NCBI GenBank assembly: GCA_029204225.1
Contig: CM055102.1
Span: 18,742,967 to 18,806,966 of the forward strand
Length of the DNA: 64,000 bases
DNA from: Diphasiastrum complanatum
Taxonomy: Eukaryota > Streptophyta > Lycopodiopsida > Lycopodiales > Lycopodiaceae
Direction: 5' to 3'
Below the pieces are notes generated by a model. It worked only from the letters and a program-made list of their open reading frames with translations, did no database searches and was not told the origin of the DNA. The translations under genes and the position numbers were made by a program. How positions within the stretch are numbered: position 1 is the first letter of the stretch; each line of letters begins with the position of its first letter. Below are positions 1-14,264 of the stretch, one piece after another.

Positions 1-693
1 TGGGCATTATTCAATACATTGTCACTTGATGTTTCCATGTTTATCCACTTCACTTTTCACAAGTGAATTTGCCAAACAACGTGCTGGGAGATCAGATTGT
101 GGAACTCAGAATCCACCCCTGGGTCTTGATATAACAACCTCCTTGAAGTATTTCCCCCCTACCTTGCAGTTAAACCCCTTAGTAAGTGAAATGTTTGCAA
201 CATAGTTTAAAACATGCAAAGCTTTAGGGAAATTACTCGATGCACAATTTCGATTCTAAAGTACCTATCACAGAACAATGGAACTTGGATAATAATGTGA
301 AAGCTTAGATGAGACAATGACTTCCACCAAAATCTGTATCAACAATAAGAAAATTAGAGGCCATTGAGCTACATTTGATGTTCTGAGCAAAAATTAAAAT
401 ACCATTCCATTACATTGAATCATGCCCGAAATGCATGTAGAAGTTTAAATGGATTCAAAATGAAAAATGTAAGCCAGTTTATGAATAAGGCAACGTATTG
501 AAAGGGAGCTACAGGTTGCAGCAACCTATATGCTTTTACTTGTGAAGATGATGAGGTAACCATACATTCACAATTTAATATCAAACCCGTAAGCCAAAGA
601 TGGAATTATCAGTAGCCAAGCCAAAGCTCGTTGGCCACTGACATATTGTCACGAAGTATCATCGCCGTGATTGGAGTTGTGATTGAGCTGCAA
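1..693. other. 3' flank of the plastid-protein gene
   Basis: AT-rich sequence without a supported gene. It lies downstream of the stop codon of the minus-strand gene whose last exon ends at 694 and probably contains its 3' untranslated region. A short open frame at 609-833 is the alternative reading of the last exon and is not favoured. Confidence 0.5.
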
Positions 694-3600
694 CTAAAGC
701 CTCTCTGGTACAAGAGACAAAAACTCTTCCACCTTTTCTCGAGCAGCCTGCCAAGAAGCATGGACATGGTGGATTCAAAACACTCACAATAGAAAAAATA
801 TAAAAAAAAACAGGTACCTCGAAAGACCACCAAAAGAAACTAAAGTTTTTCGCCCACTATATCTATCCTCTCAAACTAAAATTTCTGAATATGGTCTTGG
901 AGAATTCAATATTGGCTACAAGGAGCTTCAGAAAACTGCAGAATGAATTAACTTTTGAAGAATCCCACCTTTTACAGACTGCAGACTGAATCTGAGAAAC
1001 TCCAGCCTGCACGCATATTGCCAGTGGAGTTTCATCAGGATTATCTTGGAGAAAATTCACAAAACCTTCATAGCATTGTAGGAAAGATTCAATTTTTTCC
1101 AGATAACCTAACTATGTATCACCAATAATAAAGAAAAGCAGATTTCTGATGCAAAATGTTACTTGCTTGCAATACAAGCTACAACATTGCAAAAGTACTA
1201 CGTTTATTAGGATCAGAAGGCATTACTGCTGAGTTGCCGATGCCTTGCCAAAGCTTTCATAGTAATTATTGTAGTCGACCTGCACACGAATTTCAATGAA
1301 GTAGCCAAAAATACAAATCTCAACTCCTCAAAGTTAGTCAATAGATGTTTCCAAAATCTAGTGCCTTTCTTCCGAACACACCTCAAAAACATGGCTAGTA
1401 GATGAAGGACCAACACCCACAAAATTTGAAAAGAGGAACATGGAAAACAAGTCAAAAGAAATCAGACAAGCAACACGTCATCCTGTTATTTGAACCTAGA
1501 CTGGCACGATCATCAACCTTCATCGACCAAGTGTGACAACAAAAATCAACCCTCAGATGATTTGAAAGGATTCACTGGATAGCAAGCAAAGAAAAGCAGC
1601 GTAAAATGTATACATAAACACCACGACTTTGCATTACTTTTTGATAAAAATAGAATCACCGCTAAGAGGCTGAAGCTGGTAAGCAGTAATACAGTTAGTG
1701 CACAGAATAAAAGCTCATTCCCTCAAATTCAGAGTTTGAGCCAGTAATTTCATTGTCAAAGATGTCCATCTTCAAAGAGTTCACATAACTTTGACAGAAA
1801 TAGCAAAACCTTATGGGAAAGAAAATAACTGCAGAGTATATTGCCATACAACCAGAAGACCAAATTGCTGATCGAAGAACTACTGAAAGCCATTTTAACT
1901 CACAAAAGGCTATCTTTGACTGATGATGAAGATACTGCATATCCTAGAACTACCTGAGTAACAGGTGCGTCTACCCAAGCTGCAGGAACTAGAAGATGGG
2001 TTCACTGAAACAATGGTTCTACATTAACTATGCATGTACGTGCCTCATAACATTCCCAATAATCATGTTGACTTCATAATAAACTCGTATGATCAGCTGT
2101 AACCAAAAACTGGTAAACCACCTGTAAAAGAATATTATTAATCACCATTGTTTTACGTGTAGGTTGTTGGTGCCGTCTTTTTAATAGGTTTTTTCCATTT
2201 CGCATGACCAACAAGGACAGTACCTCAAACCTCTCAGTAGGTCACAAAACCCACTATGATTTTGATCGAAACCAAAACTACTCCTTCTTTCAACCAAAAA
2301 TTCAATTTTGCAATCAGATGAGGTCTACAATCACAATTGGTAAACTTTAAAATGCCATAAAGTCATCTCAGAGTAAGAATAGATCTGCTCCACACCTGGA
2401 TAGAATGTTGCAGAACAAAAAGATAGATATTTTTTTGATTGACAGAGATTTTTTTGATTGACCAAGTTTGACTACGCATTCATTATCTCAAGGTAGAGAT
2501 CACATTGACAAGCTGTCGAGCGCTATAAACTCAGTTCCTAATATGGAATGTGAAGATCCATCCAAGAAGCTACAAAACAGAAATTTGTAGAAAGGATAAT
2601 TCTTTGTTGGACCAAAGTATCACTTTGTGATTTATTGACTTCTACCAGGTCAAAGTCGATTGTCATTCAATCTTAGTGATTGTATGATAGCAAAGAACAA
2701 ATAGATCCAACCGGACTTTGAGCAGAAAAGTTCAGAGCACTAAATACAACAATGCCCCTTTCTGACCAAAAATTTGACTTGGTAAATTTTTTTGATGTGG
2801 AACTACAGTCAACCATAAGACCTTATAGGGCTACGTGAAAGATCTTGAACGGAATATTCCAAAGCATAAAACATAATCTTTCCTTTTACCAGAAAATGAA
2901 CTTGGTGATAGCTTTTTATAGGAAACTCTGACTGGCATGCTTGTTGGTGCAGTATGGGTATCCCATTGTAGTGCTCCACTAATTGTTACAGGCTCGAAAT
3001 TATGTTGCCTTGTATGAAAGTGATGATGATGACCAAACTTGAAAATTATGTTATTTTCTGGCCAACTCAGGCCGTCCTTTAAGAAAATTTGATATCTCTC
3101 TCTGAAAAGTAGCCCAATGCAATAGTTCGAATTAAAAGCAGACATCTGTCAACAAAGTTATGGTGAAAATCCGAAAAAGTGTTCTCTCCCCTAGCTCCTG
3201 GATTTGAGAATTTGATCTTGGAGTGCCCACAGAATTATAAACACTACATAATGCGGCACTCACTTTCTCCATGCCAAAGAGTACCTAATTATTGGCAAAA
3301 CAACACAGAAATGAACAATAATACTGCATGAAATGAACAATGGTACTGCAAAATAGAACAGTCTCCACAAGAATGATAATAATAACAAGGAAAGTGTAAG
3401 AAAGGCTATGCTAAGCTAAGAATTACTCTCCAAGCAATCAACCCCCCCACCAGGTGAAGCATCATGCCTGTTCATAGCTGACTGGGAGGTAAAGGAGGTA
3501 GGCCTAGGAGTCCTCAAAGATAAGGAGGTAAAGGAGGTAGGCCTAGGAGTCCTCAAAGATAAGTAGGCACATCAAAATGCCAAATCACTGCTGACAAGAC

Positions 3601-6600
3601 TAAGCAACCTTATCCTGCTGCCAATAGGTTCGAAGAGGACTAATAAATCCTATTCTTTTCATGTCTCCTTTTCTCAACTCCCAACTTCCCCTTAGATAAG
3701 TTTAAATCACACGGCCGAAGGACGGAAGAATGCGAAACTAGTCCATTTCCCGTGCCCTAATCGCATTGTTTCCGGCATAAAGACTGTTTTTGGGCAAAGG
3801 ACGTCGGATTTGAGCAGGATTGGATCTGCTTGGTCCGTAACAGGCTCACGAACCTGTGGCCACCCCCCGTTTGTGATTCCGGACAGTATGCACTGAATCC
3901 GACTGGTTCCGAGAACTATCCCTGAAGCCCTTTTCGGGAGGCCACTTGAAACGGACGTAATAGACTGAGAAACATCTCTAACAAAGATTGCCAGATGTGA
4001 ACGACGTCTTAAATTTATAGTCAATGGTAGAAAGATTAGGTTCTGTTTCAAAGAGGATATCACTGTTCCCTGTATCAAAATCTTTTCTTAGACTCACAAA
4101 ACAACACAACATAGAGTGCCTATTTTAGACAAGAAAATGATTGCTCGTAAATATCTTGCATCTTGAATATAAACAATACTCAGCGATATTTACATGACAC
4201 TTATAATAATATGACTAACTGAAAGGCATGAAATTTATGTTACAAATAATCTGTTTATAACCAAGAATCTATGTTTGCTCAATAATCATCAACTGTGCTT
4301 GAGTAGAATGAAAAGAAAGTTTTGTTACTTGGTACCTGGTCAAGGAACTCAAATATCTCATATGCAAGGGAGGATGCACGATCTGCATCACTTTCGTCAA
4401 GCCATGCAGCAGCACTGCAACCAAATTAACATATGACCATCAAAATCTCGAACTTCACACGTTTGCTGAAAAATGCCTATATATACTACATATACAGAAC
4501 TCGTTTGTAGGAATTTATTTGACTTTTACAAGACATTTGATCCTGCTTATTTATCATCTTCTGATGGCATCTCCTTTGATATATGACAAGCGCCAGCACA
4601 TCCCATGTCATCATGACACCTCAGCAAATCTAGCAACATGACACATCAAAGTGGATGCTAAGGATTCGTATGATAGCCATGGAATATTAACACTAGGAAT
4701 CTTAAGTTGATGGGTTCACCTACCCATTCTATTGACCGACCACTGATATTTAGAAGTGAGGTGTCTTGACACATGGAGACATAGGACAATTATCTCATGC
4801 TACACACTGAATCCTCTCCTAGAAGGGAGAGCATGAGCTCCTAGGTGTGAGCAAGCTGATCTTCCAAGAAAGTAGAGGTGTTGCATACAGTAGATGTAAG
4901 AAAGGTGAATCCAAGAAAGTTTCTAACTGTTTCCTGTGTATCTAAAATCTTGATCTTGTCTACTTACTCTAGGGACATTCAAGATATGAAGATCTGTTAT
5001 GTTATTGACTGGCAGCGTGATTCTGTCGGTATCAAGGTTGTTGCACTCAATTGGCCATTCAATTTATGTCTGTTTTGATAAAATTGTGCTTCGCTTGTGG
5101 TGCTGACAAAATCAAAATTCAAATATTTCTAACACTTATGTTATTGTCTGGTAGCTTGATTTGTTGGTGGTGAGATTGTTGCATTCAGTTGGCCATCCAA
5201 TTTATGTCTGTTTTGATAAGAACTTGTGCTTAGATTATGCACATTTGAACATGTCTTTGCAAGGATGATAAACAAACTGATTGCAAGGAAACTAATCAGA
5301 TCAATATTGACCATCACGTAATTCAAACTGCACATATGCATGTCATGCACATCCAAAGCCTAACAAATATAGAATATGATCTTAAAATAAACCTCATAAG
5401 TCTTCAAAACAGCTGTAAAGCAAAAGAATAATTAACAGTGAATCACCCTTTGATGACAGAAAGTTTTCTAAAAGCTCAAGGGCTGCAATAATTCACATTC
5501 CCTCTTGCAGAAAGGATTGAAAAGGGCTGGTTTGATTTACAACCTCAGTAACGTATCCTTCAAAACATTTGCAGAGTCTGATAGTTTTTGCAGCTGCTCT
5601 TGAACAACTTTTGCATCTGGGAAAAACAGACCAAATTCTTGAGACCTCAATCTGTGCCCAACAAGAAAAAACGTCTGCAAAAAACTATGTATAACACAAT
5701 TATACCAATAGAAATAATGACTAAAAAGGCCAAGAGAACAGTGATCACACCTGATTATTAGACCATGTAATTAACCATTAATAATCATCTAAATAGAACA
5801 GATCATCCAAAAACAAGAAACAGAACAAAAACAAAAGATCCTAGAGCACACGTGACACCACATTACATTCTAGTATAAGCCCCAATTTTTGCACTTCGTA
5901 CCTGGAGACAGTTGCAAAATAGTCGACTATCAATTGCACTATATTCCTTAGTTGACTTTACTCTGTATTCATAACTTGGCCTTGAAGCACTTTCCGAGGC
6001 CTAAACGACTCCCATATTATGGAGGAGATCCAAAGTTCCCTTTTGGAAAAGGGGGTTACATTGCTGATTGAGCCAAGGGGGATGCTTGTGCTCATTTGAG
6101 CAAATCCACAAAAGAAGGGCACCACCCCTTTTTGAAGGAAAAGGTCTATGACCCCGTGCTGCCTTTTTCTTTGATTTGTGTAGGCACAAAAGGATCTTGC
6201 TTCTGGAACCAACTGAGCCAGAACGAGGGATTTCTCATTGCACCCTCAGATTACAGTTCTTCCCAGGATTCCAAGTTGTTATTGAAACTAGCTGGTAAGT
6301 TGCAGTTTCTTCAGGTGGAGTTGCTATTGGATTGAAATGTTTCCTATAGTAGTGCAAATGGATTTTCAGCTTCTACTTGATTCGAGTCTTCGTAATAATG
6401 GTCTACTCAGAGGAGGACGAACTTCATAAATTTGGACTTTCAATATGGTGTTGCTATTGATACAAGATCTATGTTTTTCTACTATTTTACTTGTTAATCC
6501 TAATATCCAGCTTGTGCTCATTTCGGCCTTGAGATTTTGATTGTATCATCTTCTGCTCCACGAAGTAGCCAAAAGAGGGCACTGGGAGTACTAAGCACTG

Positions 6601-9600
6601 GGAGTAGCCAAAAGAGGGCACTGGGAGTACTAAGCTCACATATTGATCTGCTTTTGTACGCAAAGCAGAAGATATTTATAGATGAGATGACCAATGAAAT
6701 CATCTACATGGAGGTCTCCTTATTTTATTTACTCTAGCTATGCCAAGTTTTGCAGAGTCACCATGACTCCAGCCCACAAAGATCAAATTTAAGTATTCCA
6801 GAATGCAAAGCGAGGTTAATGTTATAATGCTCTAAAGCATCAATAAAAAAATGATGGAGATCACTGTTGGTGTAATGCCCTAGAGGAGGGAAATTCCATA
6901 AACCACATCTAAACTAAGAACAGAACGGTAGAACAATGAAGCGCTCAATGAAACGTGAATTGGTACAACTTCAGAAACGGATAGAAAAAGGCTTCAATGT
7001 CCTACCTGAATCTGTAGTTTCAATGTTTTTCAGTTGTTCTTTCAGCTGAATAATAGGAATAAGATAAATAAATAGCGGCTTTGAGGGCCTAATGAAACCT
7101 GCTGGAAGTTTGAACTGCCACCCAAAGAAAAAGAAAATGTCCGTCAGTGGAAGAAATATCAGAAAACCAGGTCTTCAATCTGAATGAATAAGAAATCTTT
7201 AAAAACCTTAACAGCTATCTCATTATGGAATGTACAATTTGAAGTATTTCTAGTGTACGTATGCTACAATAGAAGGGCACCATGACATGGAGAGTTCAAC
7301 ATTCACATTTGTTGTCATGAACCTGAAAAAAGGTTAAATTTCCCAGATAGGTGCGCATACTTGGATAACATTTCACATCCAGCCATGCAGCTATTGACAC
7401 AGAGATATGGACAAGATTAGAAAACAGAATTCAGAGAACCAGATTTGGCGACTTACAAATGCTAATCCAACTGCTACCAGGGAGAACCCAAGGCCAAGTA
7501 GCAAACGGCGCCTCACAATATCCTTGGTTTCTGCTTCAATTGCTGCATCATTCAACCCCATACCTTCAGTTGGGGCACCCTTTGAAAGAAAAAGCTCTGC
7601 TTCAGAAAGACCCCACTTGTTTGGTTTCTGATCTCCTTCTGCATGGAGCAACTCTTGCGTAAAGCTTTTGGATTCTATGAAGATAGTAAACTTTCATACG
7701 GGATTCATTGAGATACTGCTTCCCATGTACAGTGGATCACAGACAAGAAATAAATCACGACCCTTGATCTTGATTTGCATAACATTTCAAGAGCAAAGTA
7801 GCATATGACAGTGATACAAGCGAAAACTAGCATTGCACCCAAAGCGGCATTGGCCTGATATGGATCTCAGAAAACGAGGGAGATCGCATGGTCCATCATT
7901 AGGTTCTCTCAGCCAAGTAGCTGGGAGAATAAAAGACTGCACTTGCTGATGCATAGTTACTCACGACTCATGAGATACTATGATGAAGTTAAAATAGTGC
8001 AAGAACAGTGTGGCCTAAAACCAAACTTTTATGGTGGCGCTGTGATTTTGAAATGCAGACCAAATGTGTCTTCCAAAACATTTCCAGAATCCCACTGCAT
8101 TCCGATTCAAAATGCTGTCAAAAATGCAATTTCTTTTACATTTCATTTCATAATTTGGTAGTACGGGTTGGAAACTAGCTGTCTAGGGGAAATAAAATCA
8201 CTCTCTATTACTGGGGGGCTTACAGATTTCACTACAGAGAGAGATACTCTATTCTTTATTGAGACAGATGAGAGCCAAATCAGATGACTACCTACATTTT
8301 TAGAATAAATTTGGGATTCAGTATATAGGACAAAGACGAGATCCACGAGTGTAGGCTCAGGTGGGGTTGCATGCTTATATAGAGAGTCACTACATCGAGT
8401 TTTGGAGTTCATCAAGGATAATGAGCACACGCTATGGTTTCGATGGTTGGCAATCAGTCAGTGATTGCATCTCTGATCTGTACTCTCCACTAGATCAGAA
8501 TTTCCGCATAGAATGTTAACTTGGTATCAAAGCCGATATGCTGTGGAGGAACGTGCACGATCGAAGCTCTTTGAAGAGCAGTTCCATCGACGGTAGCATC
8601 AGAACCGAGCAACGGTAAGGACGCCGTACGGGGTACAGGATGGTCCTGGGTGATCGGTGACGCAAAGCCCTTTGATTCAGTGCATACGGAAGCAGATTTG
8701 CTGAATCAAAGTAAAAATTTGCATAGCCAAGCCTCCGGGCAGGCTTTTTAACTAAAGCCTACCTGCAAAACTGAAACAGTACATAACTGTAAACTACAAT
8801 CATAGTTGAGCTTACTATTTCTAACTCCCTCTCTTAGTGTGGCAGACTCTTGTTGAGAGCATGATATTTGGTTGATACTTTGTGAGTGCAGTGCTTTGAC
8901 TGTGTACTTGAGTGTGAGTCGAGTACAGGTAGCAGGAAAAATGCATATGATCTCTATAGACACTCCAGAACATTGCTACACATTTTATATTCTGATACTC
9001 TTATCACACCGCGCCCACTATTCCACCACTGATCATATCTTCACCTTTCAAGATCTTATCGAGGAAGTTGTAGGAAATAGAAGCCTAAGGATCCAGGATC
9101 TTAACTATTCAATCACACAAAGCATTCTCAAAAGAAAGAAAGAGATGGCTAGAAACCCTCTTGTAGAAACTCGTGGACAGCCAAGGAGAATAGTTAGTAT
9201 TGCTTACAAAAGTGTCTCATACAAATGGGATGCACACATATATGTAGTCCAACATGACTATTGGCTATCCAACTACTTGACTATTGACTATCCAACTTTC
9301 TATAAGTTACATAGAAAGAATAAGGTACCTCCAATATGTCAAGTTGGGGTACTTAATGTCACAACTAGGCCTAGTGGACCCATGAGTCCCTACCAAGTTA
9401 ATTTCATACTAACTTAGCTAACTCTAAGTTTAGTAGGCCTAATATAATAAATGACCATGGTTACAGAACTCTCGACCTTTTGGGTCAAAGTAACCTATGG
9501 TAATGTAAGCAATTCCATTTACATTCCAACACCCTCCTTAAATGAAAATGCATAACATAACATGTAAGTAACTTCTTGAAAGAGAAAAATGCAACTTGTT

Positions 9601-12600
9601 GTCCGAACTTCATGTCGCCAAATAAACTTTGCACCGAAGTAGTCGAAATCTCATCCGAAATCATGTCCAACGTATAAAAGGAAAAGAATGCGTGATAATG
9701 AAGGATCAAGTCGAAGGGTGAGGATTTGCATGCTCCATCCGAAGTAGGGAACCAACATAAACTCGGCAATAAGTCGAAACATGGACTTGTAATCCATCAT
9801 AGGCTCCCACATCATTCGAAAATACGGACAATAAAAAAGAGTACCAAACTCTTTTGGCATCACATCCTCCCGAACCTTACCATCAATGACTTGCTCACAT
9901 AGAATAGGCAATGTACCAACATCATGATGAAGAGTACGTGTAGAACCAAAAAAATCAGCAAGAGGTACTGATTTTAAAGAGGCATGTGCCTTCTCTTCGT
10001 AGTAAGACATTTCTTTGTTGCCCTGCAAAGTCTCCAATAACCGACAAGGAACTGTTATGGGCTATTCAACACTTTGTTGCCCAAAGTGTTCCCAGCATGG
10101 ACCATGTTGTCCACAATCTTCCGCAGGCTGTTCCTGAAGCATAATGGACTGCTCATGATGTAAAATGGGCTGTAAATGACCAAAAGAAGATGACTGAACC
10201 TGCTGTCCAACGTCTTCATCATAAAAATTTGGCAAATTATCAAGAGATGCATCAACGATGGTGTCATCAAAGCTGTCCCTCGAAGAGGCATGGGATGACA
10301 TAGAATATTCTTCAAGTAATGGAAACTTCTCTCCAAACAAATGCTCGCTCTTAACACTTTGAACAAAAGAATTAATTGACACATGTTAACTCTCTCCTCG
10401 ATTAATACAAAAAGGTTCCAAAGAGTGCTCAAATTTTTCAGCCTTTGCTAAAACATCAAATTGAAAAGGTTTCGCATGAAACTTTTCACTAATGCATCCA
10501 TCGCATGCATCAACTTGCGGTGACTTGAAAAAAGAAGATTGCTTCAACATCTGCTCAATGTATCATTGTTGAGAGATGAAGATTCCAGCACCATGTGGAA
10601 GATCAACGAGAACGCAAGTGTGGTTCTTCATGAGTGAGTTATACTCCTCTTGCATTGCATCCTCCCAACATTTCACTCCTTTGACCTGCTCATAAAAAAC
10701 AAGTTCTACTGCACCATCCTCAATAGAAATAAGAGCGAAATCCGAAAAATCAGCAATTCTACTGATTTAGTAGAGGCACGAGTCTTCCCTTCATAAAAAT
10801 GATCCACTTTGTTGTCCTGCAAAGTCTGCAACAACCATTTAGGGACTGGTTTGGGCTGTCCAACAGCCTTACCTTTGTCAACACTTTGCTGTCCAAAGTG
10901 TTCCGAACTTGGACCTTGCTGTCCAATGTCTTCAACAGGCTGCTCTTCACCATAAATACATTCTTCTTGATGAACTATGGGCTGCAAAATTGAAGAAGTA
11001 CTGGGCTGTCCACTAAAAGTTGATGGCAGTCCCTTATCTTCATGTACATGATAGTGCGATTCTTTCTTTCGGCAACACCATTTTGTTGAGGTGTGTAAGG
11101 GGTTGTTATTTGATGATGGATACCTTTGCTTTGAAGATAAGTACCGAACGTATTCTTTATGTATTCTCCTCCTCGGTCTGTACGTAAGATCTTCAAAGAG
11201 TGCCCAAACTGGTTTTCTATCATTGCTAGAAAATCCTTAAAGCGTTGAAAAACTTCAGATTTTGCCTCCATAGGATAAATCCATGTAAATCTTGAAAGGT
11301 CATCAATAAAAGTAACAAAATACTTACACCTTCCAATGGATTCGGTCCTCATTGGACCACATACATCACTATGAACCAAATAAAATTTGCCATCAACTCT
11401 AATAGTTCCATCAATTGGAAAAGCTTGCCTTTGAAATTTTCCAAGTATGCATCCTTCGCATACATGTCCTTCGGGATGCTCAATATTAGGAATGTCTTCA
11501 ACCATATTGAATCTCTTCAACATCTTCAAGCTAGCAAAGTTGACATGTCCAAACCTAGCATGCCATATTTCAGCCAACTCCAAAGAATGTGAACTTGATG
11601 CAACAAGACAAAAAGATGATGAAGCTCTTCGCTCATACGTATCCATAAGGAACAATCCACCACGTAATGTTCCCGAAGCAATGATCATATGAGATCTCTT
11701 TGGGTCTTCGATAAGACATTTGTCTTCTTTGAATTCCACAACCAATCCTTGGTTCATAATTGTAGACACCGAAATGAGATTCTTTTTTATTTTTGGAACA
11801 TAAAGTACATAACAAATGTACTTCTCCTCACCATTGGGTAAGATAATGGGGATCACTCCAATACCTTTGATAGGAGATCCAGTTCAAGGAGCGTTCCATG
11901 CTATCTGCAGGCAACATTGGCATCAGGAATTGCATCATGTCTGTTGAAGCATTATGAATGCTTTGTATTTTGGGAACATCAACAGTTCTTGCCCAATATT
12001 ATGCTTGGCCAAAGAGCTACCATTGCAAAGGCAGGCCTTATTGCCAGAAACTGGTTAAGCAAAATGTTAAGGAACCAGTATTGAGTGTGCCTGAATGTGG
12101 AGCAAAAGGAGACGGTAAAACTGATGATGGTGGAACCGCTGGCTGTCTAGCTACCGAGGTGGCTTATCGGAAGTCTACATGTGGAAGATGCAGAAGGCAG
12201 ATTTGCGTGCCAGAAAATTGGAATACTAAATTGCTGTTTTCGTCAAACAGGAATTCGTAGTGTTGGAATGGAACAGCGTCAGCGCAAGCGTGGAGCAGCA
12301 AGCTGATTTAGATTGCTTGAGTTATGCAAAGTAGATGTGACAAGCCATGCACCTCTTCCAGTTTGCATGGCAAAGCTCAGGTTTCATGGCCTCTGCCGGA
12401 TGATAGAGCTTGCCGGTTATGCATTTTGTCACTAGTACCATTGGGCGGATCTTGTTTTCTACAACAGCAATCTGCTTCCCATATGCTGCTGTCAACACGT
12501 GATTGAGGAGAGTTGCTTGCCAGAACCAAGAAATCCTGTAATGACAGTGATAGGTTGTATCAACGATCGCAGGCAAACTATGGATTTCCAGCACATTTAA

Positions 12601-14178
12601 TGCATTCAATACCTACTTTTTCCAGCACTCCTCCATCACTACCAAGAATCTGTCGTGCATTTGGTCAAATAACACTTCAGCGATTGTTCAGGCTAATTGG
12701 AGCAAGAAAACACATCTTTGAGGGAACCATCGAATCATTCATATAGCTAGTGCATGCCAGATTGAGGAGCAAAGCTTGCAATGCATGCAATATCATATTG
12801 TGAAATCAACACAACTCTCAGCGGGTGCTAACTCATAACAAAGTGAAAAGATTTCTTGGACGTTTCCTATGCCCTATGCCTAAGTCAGAGCCAAGTACCT
12901 CTCTTTTCAAGTCAATCCAAAAATGCTAATTCTCTCTCTTGCACCTACACCAACAACTCTCTTTCTCTCTCTAACTCAGCCTCCTACCCTTCATTTTCCA
13001 TAACTAAAGACACTTTTCACACATGAATGAACCTACCATCATTTAGATCCATCCCCAAGCTTGCATGATCAAGAAACATCCATTTTTGGATCAAGAATCA
13101 CAACACTAGTTGCATGCATGAAATTCCACCTTATAAGACTTTGCATGTCATCATTTCTCATGATAAAACCATTGCATGCATATGATCTCTATTCCATTCC
13201 CTTTGCATGTCACGCTTAATGAGTCCTTTACCTTTGCGTGTAAGCAAAACCAATGATTATGTGTCTAGTTTCCTTGCTCTGAACGTCTAGTTTTGAGATT
13301 TTCAAATCTAGATCAAGGAAAGGTTGTCTTTTGATTCCCAAATAATTTTGTTCACTTTTAAGGATTACCAATTCTCATAAAGCACTACACTGATGTATAT
13401 GTAATTGGCTTTTGCCAATTGATCTTGCATAAGTAAAGATTCCTCCCCTCATTATGTCTCATGTGGATGCTTGATGTGAATGAGTTACTATTAGTATTTT
13501 CATTTTCCATTCATGTACTTGATTTTAAGTTTCTTAGAATTCATTTACTTTAGAAAAGATTGAGTAAATTTCAAGAATAACTCGCATGCCAGTCAAGTTC
13601 ACGTTTTGTGGTCTTAAATCTAGAAGAAACCTTCCGTTGGAGTTCACAAGATGTCCAAAACCGTGTGCAGTATCTCATCTAGAGATTGCTTCTACTTTTG
13701 TAAACTTCTTTCTTATTATAAAAGGAAAATTGGAACACCTAAAAGCATTATCTGAAATAAGTATCAACAGCATATTCATGAAAAAAGTCATGTCTTTTTT
13801 TTCTAGCTGAAGATCTATCCAAAGCCAAATGACTTAAAACGTAGTTCAAATAATATCCCAAGACTAGGAACATCCAGAATTTACTCCATATTTTCCCAAA
13901 AACTTTTGAAAGGAGCAAATACGAATAAGTATCTGAGTAGAACCAATAACACTAGGAAAATAAGAGATTCCGATAACAAGAAAATAACTGATGACTAACC
14001 ACTTGGCTTGTCAGAAAATGACAAAAGAGTCTCTCGATATCCAGTTCCATCAATTCGGTTCTCTGGTATAGCAGGTTTTAATTTTGAAAGATCCACGTCT
14101 TTTCCACCTTTCCTTGTTGCAAGCTCTTTCCTCAAAGCCTTTGCCTCTGCCTCTGCAGCTGCCAGCTAAAACATTGAT

Positions 14179-14264
<86 letters not shown>

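Noticed and set aside
863-1060. Minus-strand frame DNPDETPLAICVQAGVSQIQSAV as a coding exon
   Set aside because: It looks protein-like but cannot be joined in phase to exon 8; only the 31-nt piece in another frame fits. Kept as a doubt.
5528-5690. Longer version of exon 6 starting at the upstream TTTTTTGCAG
   Set aside because: The frame from that acceptor does not join in phase with exon 5 to give a sensible peptide; the acceptor at 5617 after TTTTTCCCAG keeps phase on both sides.
8872-9417. 181-codon plus-strand open frame
   Set aside because: It covers two unrelated LTR pieces (family A and family B), one in opposite orientation, so it is a chance frame.
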